Below, piece by piece: positions 9,093 to 16,245 of a DNA stretch of 64,000 nt (positions within the stretch are counted from its first letter, which is position 1; each line of letters starts with the position of its first letter). Both the position numbers and the translations under genes were made by a program. The DNA is from Halomarina pelagica (GTDB taxonomy: Archaea > Halobacteriota > Halobacteria > Halobacteriales > Haloarculaceae), in assembly GCF_024228315.1 (NCBI RefSeq), contig NZ_CP100457.1:1-64000 (forward strand), given 5' to 3'. The notes beneath the pieces were generated by a model that saw nothing but the letters and a program-made list of their open reading frames with translations, ran no database searches and had not been told where the DNA came from.

Positions 9093-9500
9093 TCACGCCG
9101 TCAATGTGAGCAGGAAGCGTATGTGTCGTAGCAGCCATATCGGTACGATCGCACTCACGGTGGTACCTATGAATCCGTGTTGGGTAACACTCCAGACGAT
9201 ATCGCCGAGTAGAACGCTGAGACCGAGAGCTGCGGTGTACGCTATCCCGGAGGTGATCCAATCGACCCGCTGTTTCGGTTGTGGCCATCTCACGGGCGCT
9301 AAGGTGCTCGACGAACGGCTGAGCGCGATCGCGAGCGTTAAACCCACTGTACCAGAGCCATACAGGAACGCCGGGTGAACCACGCCTTGGAGAACGAGGA
9401 TGACCGTGAAAAGCCCGAGCAATCCGGAGAGACCGGTGATTTCTACGAACACAGTGCCGAGTTGTCGCACCGAGTCCGTCCAGGAGCTGTCCGACCTCAT
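9093..9500 (-). CDS. Family C small four-helix membrane protein
   Basis: 135 residues, four predicted transmembrane helices, no family I recognise. It shares with the protein at 30144-30551 a pattern of WPxP before helix 3, GIAY starting helix 3, a Trp in helix 3, and P-x-W-x-L-x-H in helix 4 (here VPIWLLRHIRFLL). Both family C genes lie near a family A gene (5826 and 27546), so A and C may work together. It converges with the CPBP protease gene, 24 bases apart. Function unknown. Confidence 0.65.
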   Translation of the reverse strand: MRSDSSWTDSVRQLGTVFVEITGLSGLLGLFTVILVLQGVVHPAFLYGSGTVGLTLAIALSRSSSTLAPVRWPQPKQRVDWITSGIAYTAALGLSVLLGDIVWSVTQHGFIGTTVSAIVPIWLLRHIRFLLTLTA

Positions 9501-9582
9501 TCCCGGTATACGTCGACGTAGATCGTAATCAAGCGCCCGTTTTCCCCCGATCGATTCGAGCCGTTACCTGAATTGAGGCGCT

Positions 9583-9630
9583 AAGGCCCCTTCCTCAACG
9601 AGCGGCGAAGCCACGAGTAGGGAGGGGATA
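9583..9630 (+). ncRNA. Remnant of a TnpB right end / omega-RNA 3' hairpin
   Basis: The stem CCCCTTCC (9587-9594) pairs with GGGAGGGG (9620-9627) around a loop containing ACGAGCGGCGAAGCC. Its layout resembles the hairpin at the end of the complete element (11082-11125). I read it as the right end of an older IS1341-type element whose body has been lost, with the present element inserted beside it. Homology to the omega-RNA (sense overlapping transcript) is inferred from shape and position only. Confidence 0.4.
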
Positions 9631-9636
9631 CAGCGT

Positions 9637-9698
9637 CCCCAGAACGCTTCGCGTTCTGGGGTGCGGACGAGACGCTTTGCGTCTCGTCAACGCCGCAC
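9637..9698. repeat. Stacked perfect hairpins at the TnpB element left end
   Basis: The first hairpin is CCCCAGAACGC (9637-9647), loop TTC, GCGTTCTGGGG (9651-9661). The second is GACGAGACGC (9666-9675), loop TTT, GCGTCTCGTC (9679-9688). The second is enclosed by GTGCGG (9661-9666) and CCGCAC (9693-9698). IS200/IS605 elements are recognised through subterminal hairpins, so these probably mark the left end. They could also act as transcription terminators between units. Confidence 0.55.
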
Positions 9699-9785
9699 GC
9701 TATTCATACACTGTTCGACGGCAGGCCCACAGGCCCACCGTATGCTGTCAGTATCTTTATGGAGTATCGTATGTATCATACTCAT

Positions 9786-9908
9786 GTGGCAACGCGCAAG
9801 AACATCACCGTCCGCGACGACCAAGCCGAGTGGATTCTGGAGAATCACTTGAACCTCTCCCGATTCGTCCAAGACAAATTGGACGAACTCATCGAAGAAC
9901 GCTCGTGA
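9786..9908 (+). CDS. 40-residue ribbon-helix-helix-like protein coupled to TnpB
   Basis: GTG start, 40 residues: a short basic beta-strand-like start (ATRKNITVRDDQ) then two helices (EWILENHLNLSRFVQDKL, DELIEE). The layout resembles a minimal ribbon-helix-helix (CopG/Arc-type) unit. Its TGA stop overlaps the GTG start of tnpB (GTGA, 9905-9908), so translation is coupled. I recall similar short reading frames before other haloarchaeal IS1341-type tnpB genes. A role in autoregulating the element or its guide RNA is plausible but inferred. Confidence 0.65.
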   Translation: MATRKNITVRDDQAEWILENHLNLSRFVQDKLDELIEERS

Positions 9909-11128
9909 ACTACAACTACAGGTATCGACTCATCCCGTCCGACGCCCTCGCAGAGCGGTTAGCGTGGACTGTCGATACCTGTAGGCAGGTCTACAACCAC
10001 TTCCTTCACCGCCTCAACCGCACCGACGGCACTTCGGCATACAGCGAACAAAAGCTTCTGCCGAGCCTCAAGAAGTGGTGGAACGACCTGAAGAGCGTCC
10101 ACTCAAAGGTTCTCCAGAAAGTCGTTCAACGGCTGTACGACAACCTCTCGACGCTCCGGGGGCGCAAAGAGAACGGCTCACGCGTCGGGACGCTCAAGTG
10201 GAAGGCACCGGACGAGTACCGCAGTTTCACCTACAGTCAATCTGGCTTCAAGCTCAAGAACACGAGCGGTCGGACGCGACTGTGGCTCTCGAAGTTCGGT
10301 GAGATACCTATCACCTTCCACCGCGACCTGCCCGACAACGCCGAAATCAAAACTGTCACAGTCAAGCAGGAACCGACCGGGAAGTGGTACGCTATCCTTG
10401 GCATCGAAACCCCGAACGACCCACCCGCGAAACCAGAGAATCCCGAGCAGTGCGTCGGTATCGACGTGGGGATGCTCAAGTACGCCCACGACACCGATGG
10501 AACCGCCGTCGAATCGCTCGACCTGTCCGATGAACGCGAGCAGTTGGAACGCGCACAGTGTAACCTCTCGCGGAAGGAACATGGCTCTGCGAATTGGGAG
10601 AAACAGCGCCGCATCGTGGCTGAACGTCACGCGGACCTCAAGCGGAAGCGCCGTGACTTCTTGCACAAGCTCTCGAACTACTACGCCCGCAAGTACGATT
10701 TCGTGGCCGTGGAGGACTTGGACGCGAAAGGGTTGGTCGAACTACCGGGCAACTCACGGAACCGCACTGGTGCGGCATGGGGAACGTTCCTCCGGATGCT
10801 TGAGTACAAATGCAAGCGCGAGGGGACGCACTTCGTCACCGTGAATCCGAGAGGAACGACCAAAGAGTGCGCGTCCTGTGGCGTTTCGACCGAGAAACCG
10901 TTGTGGGTCCGTGAACACTCGTGCCCGGCGTGTGGGTTTGAGGCGGATAGAGATGCGAACGCGGCGTGGAACATCCTTTCTCGCGGTATCACAAAGCGGT
11001 TAGGAGCGGGACGCTCCGAATCAACGCTGCGCTCCCTGTGGATACACCTGTATCTGCAAAGCGCGTCGTGGAAACAGGAAGCCCCACCCTCACGCGCGAG
11101 CCGTCAGGTGAGCGGTAGAGTGGGGTAG
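9905..11128 (+). CDS. tnpB: TnpB RNA-guided nuclease of IS1341-type element
   Basis: The ancestor-type Cas12 nuclease encoded by IS200/IS605 elements. It cleaves DNA guided by an RNA made from the element's 3' end. The start is a GTG at 9905 overlapping the upstream short gene; the translation begins VNYNYRYRLIPSD, the usual haloarchaeal N-terminus. The split RuvC acids are all present: Asp in GIDVGMLKYA, Glu in VAVEDLDAKGL, Asp in DRDANAAWN. The zinc finger has its four cysteines (CASC and CPAC). The N-terminal helix-turn region and WED-like segments look complete. The 407 residues match active family members, and the C-terminal tail overlaps the 3' hairpin. Probably catalytically competent, unlike the other mobile genes here. 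Confidence 0.88.
   Translation: MNYNYRYRLIPSDALAERLAWTVDTCRQVYNHFLHRLNRTDGTSAYSEQKLLPSLKKWWNDLKSVHSKVLQKVVQRLYDNLSTLRGRKENGSRVGTLKWKAPDEYRSFTYSQSGFKLKNTSGRTRLWLSKFGEIPITFHRDLPDNAEIKTVTVKQEPTGKWYAILGIETPNDPPAKPENPEQCVGIDVGMLKYAHDTDGTAVESLDLSDEREQLERAQCNLSRKEHGSANWEKQRRIVAERHADLKRKRRDFLHKLSNYYARKYDFVAVEDLDAKGLVELPGNSRNRTGAAWGTFLRMLEYKCKREGTHFVTVNPRGTTKECASCGVSTEKPLWVREHSCPACGFEADRDANAAWNILSRGITKRLGAGRSESTLRSLWIHLYLQSASWKQEAPPSRASRQVSGRVG
11082..11125 (+). ncRNA. Putative omega-RNA 3' hairpin overlapping the tnpB end
   Basis: CCCCAC (11082-11087) pairs with GTGGGG (11120-11125), and CTCAC (11089-11093) with GTGAG (11108-11112), enclosing GCGCGAGCCGTCAG. It overlaps the last codons of tnpB. In IS200/IS605 elements the scaffold RNA covers the tnpB 3' end and the guide begins just outside the right end. 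The 5' boundary of the RNA cannot be seen from sequence. Confidence 0.5.
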
Positions 11129-11169
11129 TTCACGAGGAGTTATGCTACTGCACCTCGTGATGCGATGTG

Positions 11170-11301
11170 ATGTGTATCTATTGCGATCAAGTACGCGAGG
11201 AACTAGAAGAGCACGAAGAACCCTCTAGCGAACCATCTGAGCGAACTCAACACTCTCATTCGCTGTGGGAGCGTATTACACAGGCTCTTCGGGATATCTG
11301 A
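11170..11301 (+). CDS. MCIYC-type 43-residue Cys-x2-Cys protein
   Basis: It begins MCIYCDQVREELEEHEE: a single Cys-x2-Cys at the very N-terminus, then an acidic middle and a short C-terminal amphipathic helix (LWERITQALRDI). One Cys pair suggests metal binding as a dimer or with a partner. A shortened homologue (MCIYCDAYEEEPRE) lies at 46288-46353, again shortly upstream of a family B membrane protein, so the two are probably functionally linked. There are 123 bases before the start of the family B gene on the same strand. Function unknown. Confidence 0.6.
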   Translation: MCIYCDQVREELEEHEEPSSEPSERTQHSHSLWERITQALRDI

Positions 11302-11433
11302 GTCGTAGCACTGCTGCTTGTTGGTGGTGACACGTCTCTTTTCGTCCTCCAACCCCCGTGACCCAGACATAGATTTCTGTCGTGGAGAACCAAGGCGATA
11401 GATACAATTCGGTGTCCAAACGATGTGCAGAAG

Positions 11434-12855
11434 ATGCCTGCTGATACCCCGTCGTGGCACGTACACTGTCGGCGGCTCGTTTATCTCGTGTTGGGGCTAT
11501 CTCTCTTAGTAACGATTGTCGACACCGTCGCGGCGAGTAATGCCGCAGTGAGTCTCTCGAATACAGGTGCAAGCCGAGATAGACTAGATGTCCCGCGCTG
11601 GTTGTATCTTCTCACCGGAGGATCAACGATCGGTGCATCAGCGCTTCTAGCAAGCGTCGTTACTGATCGAGGCTTTATCGAAGGTATACACGACTGGAGA
11701 CTCTCTGTTCCTACTCGTGCCGGTCTTAAACGCAGTGTGATCGTCGTCTCTCAGCTTATCGGGGTCATCGCCTTGGGTTACATCGTTTGGCGGGGTTTAG
11801 TTGGTCCTCAGGTCCCAACGGTGAACGCAGCGATCATTCTTGTGTTCGCCGGTGTGCGCGCGGGCCTTACGATGGTTACCTATCTTATAGGAAATCCTTG
11901 GCCTGCACTCAACCCATGGCGCACGATCGCGGAGTGGCTTCCGACCCTCGATCGGTCGTATCCCGCGTCGATAGGCCATTGGCCCGCAGTTATTGGCTTC
12001 CTAGTCCTCGTCTGGATCGAGACGACGACAGCCGTGAATACACTTCCACGCACGCTCTCACTTACGCTGCTCGGATACACTGGTATCACGCTCGGCGGAG
12101 CACTTGTGTTCTCCCCAGATACCTGGTTCCAAAATGTCGATCCCGTCTCTGCTTTCTTTCGATTCTATGGTGCCGTTTCCCCAATTCAGTGGAGTGACGA
12201 TGGATTCAGGGTACAACTTCATGGATTTGCTCTGCCGGAGTCTGATATCGTTTCAGGGCTCGACGACGTTGCGTTCGTCATCGCCCTCGTTTGGGAGTTG
12301 ACCTTCACTGGGTTCGTCACGACGACAGTGGGTGCCGCCGCCGTCAGTATACTCGTTCGCAGTGGTGTCCCCGCACTTGCGGTCTATGCCGTGATTTTTG
12401 TGGGTGGATATGCTGTCTTCCTGGGAGCATATTTAGTCGCTACGCGACGCTCTTGGCGTGTCGCAGAAACGTACCTCTCGGAACGCACCCTCGCACTACG
12501 ATTCGCGCTCCCGTTACTCGCGATCGCCGCTGGGTATCACCTTGCGCATTACTTCGCCTTCTTCGTCTCGCTCTCTCTCCCGGTCATACAAGTCATTCAG
12601 AGTCCCCTCTCACCGCCTTCAAACCCACTCGTCCTTACACTCCCGTGGTGGTTCGGTGGGTTAAATATCGCCTTCGTCCTCGTCGGTCACCTACTTGCAA
12701 TCTGGCTCGCACACGCGATTGCCTATGCGACCTTTCCGTCGAGAATGCAGGCCATTAAGAGCCAATATCCATTCGTCATTGTGATGATCGGATACACGAT
12801 CACGAGCCTTTGGTTGATTTCACTACCGACGGCGTCCCCTGCGTTCCTAGGATAG
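11434..12855 (+). CDS. Family B polytopic membrane protein (intact copy)
   Basis: 473 residues and about twelve predicted transmembrane helices. Conserved features across the three copies here are a Gly-Asn/Ser-Pro-Trp...Pro-Trp-Arg-Thr motif (GNPWPALNPWRTI, around residue 150), a DTWFQNVDP loop, a His-rich helix (AGYHLAHYFAF), a GHLLAIWLAH helix, and a C-terminal SYTMLSLWIIS-like helix. The paired Trp motif reminds me of actinobacterial membrane proteins labelled fenitrothion hydrolase, but I cannot verify that and would not transfer the name. Its neighbours are a CxxC mini-protein upstream and cytochrome oxidase genes downstream. Paired His residues in helices would suit metal or heme handling. 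The ATG at 11434 is preferred over a GTG nine bases upstream. Confidence 0.75.
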   Translation: MPADTPSWHVHCRRLVYLVLGLSLLVTIVDTVAASNAAVSLSNTGASRDRLDVPRWLYLLTGGSTIGASALLASVVTDRGFIEGIHDWRLSVPTRAGLKRSVIVVSQLIGVIALGYIVWRGLVGPQVPTVNAAIILVFAGVRAGLTMVTYLIGNPWPALNPWRTIAEWLPTLDRSYPASIGHWPAVIGFLVLVWIETTTAVNTLPRTLSLTLLGYTGITLGGALVFSPDTWFQNVDPVSAFFRFYGAVSPIQWSDDGFRVQLHGFALPESDIVSGLDDVAFVIALVWELTFTGFVTTTVGAAAVSILVRSGVPALAVYAVIFVGGYAVFLGAYLVATRRSWRVAETYLSERTLALRFALPLLAIAAGYHLAHYFAFFVSLSLPVIQVIQSPLSPPSNPLVLTLPWWFGGLNIAFVLVGHLLAIWLAHAIAYATFPSRMQAIKSQYPFVIVMIGYTITSLWLISLPTASPAFLG

Positions 12856-13109
12856 TATGTACATCGCTTCTAGAGAAAACGGCGAGAAGTAACCCAGGAA
12901 TCGATCAGGAGCAGTTCACATTACCATCTAAGTCTCCTATACGTTTGCTGCTGCTCTCTTCGTTCACGGACGCCTTCCGCCAGCCTACTGGATTTTCGGC
13001 TAGTTAGGTGACAAGAGTTTCAATCCCTGGCTTTCGTTGATCTGTATAGTTTTATCTCGAGGGGTACAGCCTCGATAAGATGGCCTCCATGGAGGCTGAG
13101 TAAAGTTAG

Positions 13110-13376
13110 CTACTGCGTGGTCTTTGGATCAAAGCGCGAGGCTGTATGGACGAGGCCGAGCAGTGTACCGAGGATAATCGTCATAGCGATTATTCCATAG
13201 AGTGCCATCTTTGCCGGAGTCGGGTGAAACTGGAGCATCCAAAGTCCAACGGTGGCTGAATTTGGGAGCAAGGCCCCTACGTAGAGTCCGAAGCCGCCTG
13301 CGATCGGGATGACGAGGGAGAACGCCAGTAGGATGGTTCGTCGACCAGATCGAGACCCAGTTGGAGCATCGCCCAT
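13110..13376 (-). CDS. Family D two-helix membrane protein
   Basis: 88 residues with two transmembrane helices. The start is fixed by comparison: this copy begins MGDAPTGSRSGRR and the copy at 45963 begins MGDAVHTRSGKR. The 44 in-frame residues upstream of the ATG at 13376 have no counterpart and are not counted. Both proteins share a short extracytoplasmic segment ending FxPTPxxMALYG at the start of helix 2. The gene lies two genes from cytochrome oxidase subunit I (14049); the other copy sits among cox-cluster-like genes, so a role in oxidase assembly is possible. Function unknown. Confidence 0.65.
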   Translation of the reverse strand: MGDAPTGSRSGRRTILLAFSLVIPIAGGFGLYVGALLPNSATVGLWMLQFHPTPAKMALYGIIAMTIILGTLLGLVHTASRFDPKTTQ

Positions 13377-13545
13377 ATCAAACCCAAGAGTGGGGGTGTT
13401 CAAATCGCTTCTCACTCGCCCCGTTCCATCTCCTGATTCATTACTCGTCGATAGCTCTTCATTTGGGATGCCTCTACCTCGTACGGGAGTAACGCTGTAT
13501 ACTTCCATTAGCGGGTAATCAGCCGATAAAGGTCGTGTAGAGTAA

Positions 13546-13925
13546 CTACACGTTCAACACGATGATAAGCCCGATAACGAGCCCTAGGATGCTTGTCGTA
13601 CTCGACCGATTACAAAACGGATCCATCAGCACCTCTTCACGAATGAACCAGAGCAGGGAAACGAGGACGAACGGAAGTTCGAAACTCAAGGCGACTTCTG
13701 AGGCGGTTACGACAGTGGTGGGATCGAACTCAGCAGTGGCGATCGCAGAAGTTGAGACGAGGGTGACGACTGTCAGATCCAGACGTCGACTTCGATGTCG
13801 AGAAACCTACCCATCATGGTCAGTCCCGCCATAGTGGCGATGATTAACGATGAGAGCCCCGCAACGATCAACGCGAATTTGGCAGTGGTTCAGAGCACAA
13901 TCACCAGCGTTTCGGGAAGTGTTTG
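13546..13925 (-). pseudogene. C-terminal remnant of an NRAMP-family Mn/Fe transporter
   Basis: Two minus-strand frames together read like the end of an NRAMP (MntH-type) transporter. The upstream part reads KFALIVAGLSSLIIATMAG...MMGRFLDI. After a frame change near 13780 comes DPTTVVTASEVALSFELP, FVLVSLLWF and LGLVIGLIIVLNV, ending at the stop at 13546-13548. The order and spacing fit the last two or three helices, including the family's Ser-x-Val-x-Leu-Ser-Phe-x-x-Pro segment. The N-terminal two thirds are absent. Non-functional. It shows that a manganese/iron importer was once next to the oxidase gene. Confidence 0.6.
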
Positions 13926-14048
13926 CGATATAGTACGACCGAGTACCGTGACGTTCTAGTTAATATCCTTCTGATACGCTATGGCCAAGGTCTTTGGCCG
14001 ACATAATCGACCAGTGCTTAATTCAAGCGAATTTAGGTGAACGTCTGA

Positions 14049-15839
14049 TTACTCATTAGAGGTGGGCGATTGGTTCTGTACTGCTAGTTGGTCATCAATA
14101 TCGTATCGCTCTTTGAGTTGTTCTTCGAACCACTGCCACTCACGGGTAAATTGCCCGGTCTCTTTTAGGTTCCAGACATCTGCGTCCATTACTAGCGGAC
14201 CGATACGTGCTGACTGGACGAAGTTAACGAGCCAGAGAAAGACACTCGTTCCTAAGATATATGCTCCGCCAGTGGCGATTTGATTAAGCAATGTAAACTG
14301 CTGGGGATAGGTTGCATATCGACGTGGGAGTCCAAGGTATCCCATAATGAGCATCGGCGTGAAGGTGAGGAAAACGCCGACGATCATGAGTCCAGCTTGG
14401 ACTTTTGCGATCCGTTGATCGTACATCCGCCGGGTGAGGATCGGGAACCAGTAGTAGCTCGCCGCGACCATGGACATCGCGATGATGCCCATGATGATGA
14501 AGTGAAAGTGACCGACGACGTAGTACGTGTCCTGGAGGACGAGATCGACGGGGATTGACGCGAGAAACACCCCCGTAACGCCACCGATAACGAATGTACC
14601 GATACCACCGATAATGAGGATCATCGGGGCGGTCAGCCGGATGCGCCCGCTCCACATCGTCGTCATCCAGTTGAACACCTTGACGGCACTCGGGACGGCG
14701 ATTGCGAGCGTTACGGCCATGAACGACGCACGGACACGCGGATCGAGTCCCGTCGTGAACATATGGTGAGCCCAGACGCCGAAACTCAGGACACCGATCG
14801 CGAGGGTTGAATATACGATAAATTTGAATCCGAACAGCCGTCGATCAGTAAATTTCGGGAGGATAAAGCTCGTTAGCCCGAAGGCGGGGAGAACGAGGAT
14901 GTACACCTCAGGATGGCCCCAGAACCAGAAGAGGTTCTGCCAGAGCATCGGCCCACCGCCATCGATCGCGAAGAACGTCGTCCCGAAGTTCCGATCGAGA
15001 AAGAGCATGATGAGCGCGCTACCAAGAACAGGGAATGCAAACAGTGCTAGCCCCGACATGGTGAGCATCGTCCAGCTGAAGATATCGAGCGTTGCCCAAG
15101 TGACGTTCTCGGAGCGCTCTGCGAAGATGGTGACGATGAAGTTGATCGATGCCATCACCGTCGCAAGGCCGCTCAGGTGTAAACCCAACAGCATGAGATC
15201 GACCTGCATATTTGCCTGTTCGACCGAGAGCGGTGTATACATCGTCCAGCTAGTCGTAACTGGCTCAAGTGCCAGGAGGGGTGCCGCTATTGCGGCTAGG
15301 CCGAGTGGTTCGATCACTTTACCGAGGATTTCAGTGATGAGGCCGCCTCGAACCAATACTAATGCTGGTGGTAGAAGCCAGAAGGCGATAGCGTTGATAC
15401 GGGGGAACGCCATGTCGTCCGCCCCGATAAGCGGTGGGAGGAAGTAGTTGGCAATCCCTGAGAACACCGGGACGACGAAGAAGAATATCATCGTAATTCC
15501 ATGGGTCGTGAACAACCCATTGTACGTCTCCGTTCCCCAAATGGTTTTACCGGGGGTGATGAGTTCGGTCCGGACCATCATAGCGTCGGTTCCACCCCAA
15601 AGGGCCGCGACGACGCCGAACAGGATGTACAGGATTGCGATGTCCCTGTGATCGACCGTCGTGAACCAGCGGGCGAGTCCGGGGAGTTTTTCGGTTTCCG
15701 TTTCACCCTCGATAGACGTGGTGTATCCTCCATCAGTCTGCGCCGCTCTACGAGTTTGCCACATGTATGTGACAGCACCGAACACGAGGAGGAGTGCGAC
15801 ACTTAGGAGTACGCCGGGGACGCCGAGATCTATTTGCAT
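14049..15839 (-). CDS. coxA: Heme-copper oxidase subunit I (cytochrome c/quinol oxidase)
   Basis: The catalytic subunit of an aerobic terminal oxidase, 596 residues with twelve or more helices. Visible functional residues are the low-spin heme His in TTHGITM and VVGHFHF, the binuclear-centre motif GHPEVYILVLPAFG (His, Glu, cross-linked Tyr), the CuB pair WAHHMFTTG, and the K-channel Lys in PSAVKVFNW. GADDMAFPRIN carries the D-channel Asp. HPEVY and the K-channel Lys argue for an A-type enzyme. No subunit II is adjacent on either side; the partner must be elsewhere. Heme A supply is encoded at 37666-38208, and likely electron donors are the halocyanins (4697, 33722). The N-terminal extension of about 50 residues carries one extra helix. 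Confidence 0.95.
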   Translation of the reverse strand: MQIDLGVPGVLLSVALLLVFGAVTYMWQTRRAAQTDGGYTTSIEGETETEKLPGLARWFTTVDHRDIAILYILFGVVAALWGGTDAMMVRTELITPGKTIWGTETYNGLFTTHGITMIFFFVVPVFSGIANYFLPPLIGADDMAFPRINAIAFWLLPPALVLVRGGLITEILGKVIEPLGLAAIAAPLLALEPVTTSWTMYTPLSVEQANMQVDLMLLGLHLSGLATVMASINFIVTIFAERSENVTWATLDIFSWTMLTMSGLALFAFPVLGSALIMLFLDRNFGTTFFAIDGGGPMLWQNLFWFWGHPEVYILVLPAFGLTSFILPKFTDRRLFGFKFIVYSTLAIGVLSFGVWAHHMFTTGLDPRVRASFMAVTLAIAVPSAVKVFNWMTTMWSGRIRLTAPMILIIGGIGTFVIGGVTGVFLASIPVDLVLQDTYYVVGHFHFIIMGIIAMSMVAASYYWFPILTRRMYDQRIAKVQAGLMIVGVFLTFTPMLIMGYLGLPRRYATYPQQFTLLNQIATGGAYILGTSVFLWLVNFVQSARIGPLVMDADVWNLKETGQFTREWQWFEEQLKERYDIDDQLAVQNQSPTSNE

Positions 15840-16245
15840 TTTGGATTATACCCCGGTCACTGTCTCTTCCCGATGCCGAAGTCTTACTGCTCGGCTACAC
15901 TCTCTCTCCTCGTGATTGCCGTATCGGATCTCTATATAGGTGCTCTCTGGCGATCTATCGCCGAAGAATGGAGGCTGGAATCGCCTCCACGGAGCCAGTT
16001 CCATGAATAAACCTTGATCGTGCAGCTACCTCAACACACCTGTTAGATCCAGCTACTACCTTACCAGCTACTAGTAGAATACCCCTGTGACGTTGGTAAC
16101 CACATGTACAATCGTGATGTCGCTAACACAATTCAAAATACCACACCAGGCTAGTAATGTAGGGTAGTGTTGTTGCTAATGATGGGTCTTTACGCCCCGG
16201 ATTCTAACAGCCGAATTAATAATACTGTGGACACTAATCGAAGAT
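15840..16245. other. Divergent promoter region between coxA and the ATPase cassette
   Basis: 405 bases without a gene. The right part (16176-16225) carries the element shared with the second ATPase cassette and is listed separately. The left part holds the coxA promoter; I identify no further structured element there. Confidence 0.5.
16176..16225 (+). promoter_or_regulatory. Promoter and upstream box shared with the second ATPase cassette
   Basis: CTAATGATGGGTC (16176-16188) is followed by CAGCCGAATTAATAATAC (16208-16225), about 21 bases before the ATG. The other cassette has CTAGTTATGGGCC and CAGCCAATTTAATAAAAC at the same distance from its ATG. The AT-rich core is a good TATA box for a leaderless transcript. 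The upstream box could be an operator for a metal-responsive regulator. Its distance to the TATA block differs between copies by ten bases, one helical turn. Confidence 0.6.

Larger units (their letters stand above)
9637..11135 (+). mobile_element. IS1341-type (IS200/IS605 group) element with tnpB, no tnpA
   Basis: A hairpin-rich left end is followed by a 40-residue open reading frame, tnpB, and a GC-rich 3' hairpin at 11082-11125. There is no Y1 transposase (TnpA), so movement would need TnpA in trans. The exact ends are not determined. The right boundary is likely just after the 3' hairpin, around TAGTTCAC at 11126-11133. Confidence 0.65.

Noticed and set aside
13562-13834. Plus-strand open frame of 90 codons near family D
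   Set aside because: It is antisense of the NRAMP remnant; the minus-strand reading explains the region better.
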